From UBA2779 sp965232165 (lineage in GTDB: Bacteria; Spirochaetota; Spirochaetia; DSM-2461), in the NCBI GenBank assembly GCA_965232165.1, contig CBDDOY010000001.1, positions 1,550,001-1,614,000 on the forward strand: 64,000 bases of DNA. Reading direction: 5' to 3'. How positions within the stretch are numbered: position 1 is the stretch's first letter; the number at the start of each line of letters is the position of its first letter. The notes under the pieces were generated by a model. The model ran no database searches and had not been told where the DNA came from. It saw nothing but the letters and a program-made list of their open reading frames with translations. Of this stretch, positions 61,260 to 64,000 are shown piece after piece. The position numbers and the translations under genes are program-made.

Positions 61260-63334
61260 CACATGCCGATGAAATCATTCGCGGTTACTCCCCTGAGGTT
61301 ACCAGGAGGCTCTTCAATCTCACAAAGCCCTATAACACCGCCGTATTCCTTACTGTCGCAGCCCTGATCATCTCTACTGCAGCGGAAATTCTCACCCCCA
61401 TCGTCATTCGCAGGACGGTAGATGATCATCTTCTTCACAGGAAATACCGTATTGACTTAGTCGCCATTCAATCGGGCATCCTCAATTCTCAATTAACCGA
61501 TGAATTGCTTCAGGCAGGCCGAACAATAGGGATGCATCTCTTCCTACCGGCTGAAGCACTGAAAGCATTGAATGACAAGGAGAAAGATGCCTTACGCCGG
61601 GCCAACTCGCTGGATGAGGAGGATTGGTATGTTTTTCAGGCTGTCACAAACCCTGCCGCCCAAGTGGTCAACAATTATTCGGACCTGTTTATCAGTTCCA
61701 AGGACTGGCATGCCATACGGATTAAGGATAGGGCTAGTCTGGGTGCGGAAGACCGGTGGAAAATCCGATATACTGACCGTCTCGGCCTGAGGCAAAGAAC
61801 TTCCCAATATCTCGGTTTACTGATTATAATTCTGGTATTCACCTTCATCCAAGTATACACCGCTTCATGGATAGGACAGAAGGTGATGGCCGACATACGC
61901 AACTCCTTATTTTCTCACATCATCCGCCAATCACTCGGATATCTCGGCAGAACACCAGTAGGAAGCCTCGTCTCTCGAACGGCCAACGATGTTGAAACCA
62001 TCGCCGAATTCTTTACCAATGTCACGATTTCCTTCCTCAAGGATTTCTCCATCATGGCCGGGGTTGTTTTTGTAATGTTTGCCCTTGATGTACGCCTGGC
62101 GCTGATTTCCATGACGGCGCTGATTCCCACATTCATGCTTATCATCATCTTCCGGAACAGAATGAGGGAAGCCTTTCGGCGTGTAAGGGCCAGGGTAAGT
62201 GAGGTGAACGCCTTCCTGTCTGAACGGATCGGCGGCATAGACACCATTCAGCTCTTCGCTGCTGAAGAATCGAGTATCCATAAATTCGATGAGAAGGGAA
62301 CGGCTTTGCTGGATACAGAGATGAATCAAATCCGCATAATGGCAATCTTCAGGCCGCTAATCGAGTTATTCGCCTCGGCATTAGTGGCGCTGGTGATCTG
62401 GTATTCCACAAATCTCCATGAGTCCGGCCTGGTGTCACTCGGCGTGCTCATCGCCTTTGTCGAACTGATACAGAAATTCTTCCAGCCGGTGAAGGACATC
62501 GCAGAGAAATTCAATATACTGCAATCTGCCATGGCCGGAGGGGAACGCATCTTCGCATTGCTGGACAAATCGGAACGGATCCCTGAACCTCAGATTGAAT
62601 CGAAACCTAAATCAGGGCGAATCACATTCGACAATGTGCATTTTTCCTATGTTCATGGTGAGCCGGTGCTAAAAGGCTTGAATTTCACCATTCTCGCCGG
62701 CTCTACCACGGCCATTGTCGGTACAACTGGCGCCGGTAAAAGCACTGTCGCCAATCTCCTCACCCGTCTCTGGGACACTCAAGAGGGACGAGTACTCCTT
62801 GATGGTCAAGATATCCGCAGTATTCCCCTGAGTTCCCTGCGCAGGATAATTCAGCCCATTCAACAGGATGTCTTTCTCTTCACGGGAAGCATCGCAGAAA
62901 ATATTGACCTCGGGCTGGGTCTCAGCCGCGAGGAAATTGAAAAGGCCGGCGAACTGGCTAAGGCCGATACCTTCATTAACCGTTTACCCATGGGCTATGA
63001 CACTAAGATAGCCGAAGGAGCAATTAACCTATCCACCGGGCAACGGCAGTTGATAGCATTTGCCCGCATAATTGCCCACAACCCCAGTGTGATTATCCTG
63101 GATGAGGCTACGGCAAACATCGACACCGAAACCGAAGCGCTGCTTCAGGAAGGCATGGAGATTCTCTCACAGAACCGTACGACGATGATTATTGCACATA
63201 GATTGTCCACAATACGCCGTGCGGATCAAATCCTGGTTTTAGGCCGGGGCAGGCTGATTGAGACAGGCCGCCACGAAGAGCTTCTCGCTCGTCGCAGCGC
63301 CTACTACGATCTGTATAAACTTCAGCTCTTGTAA
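61256..63334 (+). CDS. ABC exporter half-transporter, catalytic subunit with extra loop
   Basis: 692 residues, about 100 longer than its partner because of a long, partly charged segment (about residues 55-175) between the first two membrane helices. NBD: Walker A GTTGAGKST near 488, Q-loop QQDVFLFTGSI, signature LSTGQRQLIAFARII (Thr594 replaces Gly), Walker B IILDEATANID with catalytic Glu617, switch AHRLSTI. With 59493-61259 it should form a heterodimer with one consensus and one degenerate ATP site. Substrate unknown (drug or lipid exporter class). Confidence 0.93.
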   Translation: MTHADEIIRGYSPEVTRRLFNLTKPYNTAVFLTVAALIISTAAEILTPIVIRRTVDDHLLHRKYRIDLVAIQSGILNSQLTDELLQAGRTIGMHLFLPAEALKALNDKEKDALRRANSLDEEDWYVFQAVTNPAAQVVNNYSDLFISSKDWHAIRIKDRASLGAEDRWKIRYTDRLGLRQRTSQYLGLLIIILVFTFIQVYTASWIGQKVMADIRNSLFSHIIRQSLGYLGRTPVGSLVSRTANDVETIAEFFTNVTISFLKDFSIMAGVVFVMFALDVRLALISMTALIPTFMLIIIFRNRMREAFRRVRARVSEVNAFLSERIGGIDTIQLFAAEESSIHKFDEKGTALLDTEMNQIRIMAIFRPLIELFASALVALVIWYSTNLHESGLVSLGVLIAFVELIQKFFQPVKDIAEKFNILQSAMAGGERIFALLDKSERIPEPQIESKPKSGRITFDNVHFSYVHGEPVLKGLNFTILAGSTTAIVGTTGAGKSTVANLLTRLWDTQEGRVLLDGQDIRSIPLSSLRRIIQPIQQDVFLFTGSIAENIDLGLGLSREEIEKAGELAKADTFINRLPMGYDTKIAEGAINLSTGQRQLIAFARIIAHNPSVIILDEATANIDTETEALLQEGMEILSQNRTTMIIAHRLSTIRRADQILVLGRGRLIETGRHEELLARRSAYYDLYKLQLL

Positions 63335-63340
63335 TCCAAG

Positions 63341-64000
63341 CTAGAAATGGATCCGAGCCATGACATCCAGCTTTATGGGGATGTCTTCATCATATCGAGA
63401 TAGATCGATGCTGTCATGAATCTTCGCCTCACCGTAGAGTTCAAAAAACAAAAGATCTAATCCCATTCCAATGCCCACATAATTATTATGATACTGAGCC
63501 GCAAGCTTCAACACTTTGAACAAAGTCCAATTGGCGCCAATCCTGAAATGGCCAAGTGCACTATACATGATATCCTGAAAGCTATCACCATTGGATTCGG
63601 CTTTGCGGAGGAAGTCAATGAAATCATAGAAGTCCAAACTGAATTGGGATTTCACCTTCCCGCTTTCAAACAACAAGGCAACTCCAATATCCATATCAAA
63701 AGAGAATTCATACTCATAGTTGTAGTCGGTATAGACATTGCCATTACTGAAAAGTCCATTCAATCCTTCGGCATAATAAGGAGTATCAATCTGATTGGAA
63801 CCAACGATATCATTAAATACAATGCCTAAGCTTAACATCGGAATGGGACGCCAGACTACCCCCGCGTCAATTCCCCAGATATAACCATACCGGATACCTT
63901 GATCAAAGAGTGTTGAGAGTTCATTCAGCGATACAGAGTCTTCATTCCCTACGAGGGTACCAAAGTTGCTAGAAAATCCCAAACTGATTGATGTGTCGGG
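63341..64000 (-). CDS. Unrecognised beta-barrel envelope protein, C-terminal part
   Basis: The frame is open to the window edge (220 residues visible; the apparent TTG start at 63982 is just an internal Leu, since the frame continues upstream). It is beta-barrel-like: GIDAGVVWRPIPMLSLGIVF, FSFDMDIGVALLFESG, FRIGANWTLFKVLKLAAQYH, ending in Phe (VMARIHF). Convergent with the exporter genes, six bases apart. N-terminus and signal peptide lie outside. Confidence 0.7.
   Translation of the reverse strand, partial: PDTSISLGFSSNFGTLVGNEDSVSLNELSTLFDQGIRYGYIWGIDAGVVWRPIPMLSLGIVFNDIVGSNQIDTPYYAEGLNGLFSNGNVYTDYNYEYEFSFDMDIGVALLFESGKVKSQFSLDFYDFIDFLRKAESNGDSFQDIMYSALGHFRIGANWTLFKVLKLAAQYHNNYVGIGMGLDLLFFELYGEAKIHDSIDLSRYDEDIPIKLDVMARIHF

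Noticed and set aside
1..64000. CRISPR arrays, toxin-antitoxin pairs, restriction systems, tRNA or rRNA genes
   Set aside because: No regular direct repeats with spacers, no recognisable defence proteins, and no tRNA-like GGTTCGAATCC arms were seen; the dispersed repeats are MITE/REP-like, not arrays.

Overview
This window comes from the chromosome of a spirochaete (order Spirochaetales; I cannot name the genus). The evidence is a FlaB-type flagellin at the left edge with a near-perfect sigma-28 promoter, a two-domain PlzA-like PilZ protein, several spirochaete-style surface lipoproteins and beta-barrel proteins, and an rpoN/hprK/HPr cluster with no sugar-transporting PTS enzymes nearby. Base composition is close to balanced. 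Genes are densely packed, with many start/stop overlaps.

Layout. 1-3.6 kb: flaB (partial), then on the minus strand infC-rpmI-rplT-coiled-coil-zapA-PilZ. 3.8-9.3 kb: a TraB-family protein, a TPR lipoprotein, a large unrecognised exported or membrane protein, and holA. 9.3-14.4 kb: a regulatory operon (rpoN, hpf, hprK, ptsH, an NtrC-type response regulator, lexA). 14.4-20.4 kb: a decaying accessory region. It holds an IS1634-family element, transposase debris, and the remains of an AI-2-like or sugar catabolic locus: lsrF is open, while a class II aldolase, an SDR, a C_GCAxxG protein and LsrB are broken. 20.5-24.4 kb: a TPP-riboswitch-controlled thiamine ABC transporter (thiBPQ). 24.6-27.9 kb: glnS, a phosphoribosyltransferase and a ferredoxin-like aldo/keto reductase. 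27.9-31.9 kb: a second decayed accessory region with surface-protein fragments and mobile-element pieces. 31.9-39.7 kb: ackA, an envelope protein, malQ, a thioredoxin-like protein, a GAF/HD-GYP protein and a Dabb protein. 39.8-48.7 kb: a fatty-acid synthesis locus in which accBCDA runs divergently from fabH-fabG-fabF-fabZ-fabV. 49.2-57 kb: a lipoprotein, a porin-like protein, an orphan OmpR-type regulator, trpS, a VWA protein, a glycosyltransferase and an IS1-like transposase. 57.2-63.3 kb: a polar amino-acid ABC importer followed by a heterodimeric ABC exporter. A partial beta-barrel gene closes the window.

Two repeat families run through the intergenic regions. Family B is about 160 bp, with inverted ends GGGCACCTCTAAAAAAC/GTTTTTTAGAGGTGCCC and 4-bp target duplications (perfect TTTA and TTGG in two copies). 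It is a non-autonomous, MITE-like element with about ten copies or remnants here. One copy interrupts an SDR gene, and removing the copy plus one 4-bp repeat restores the reading frame exactly. Family A is about 120 bp, palindromic and REP-like, with five copies and a fragment. One family-B copy sits inside a family-A copy, which gives the order of insertion.

The most interesting observations are this MITE/REP landscape with footprint-level evidence of transposition, the decaying Lsr-like locus, an exporter pair whose degenerate ATPase motifs are complementary, a surface-protein fragment with a C-type-lectin-like (DUF1566/Lcl) end followed by a strong hairpin, and an SOS repressor gene embedded at the end of a sigma-54 operon. 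I did not find a convincing defence system, CRISPR array, tRNA, rRNA or prophage.
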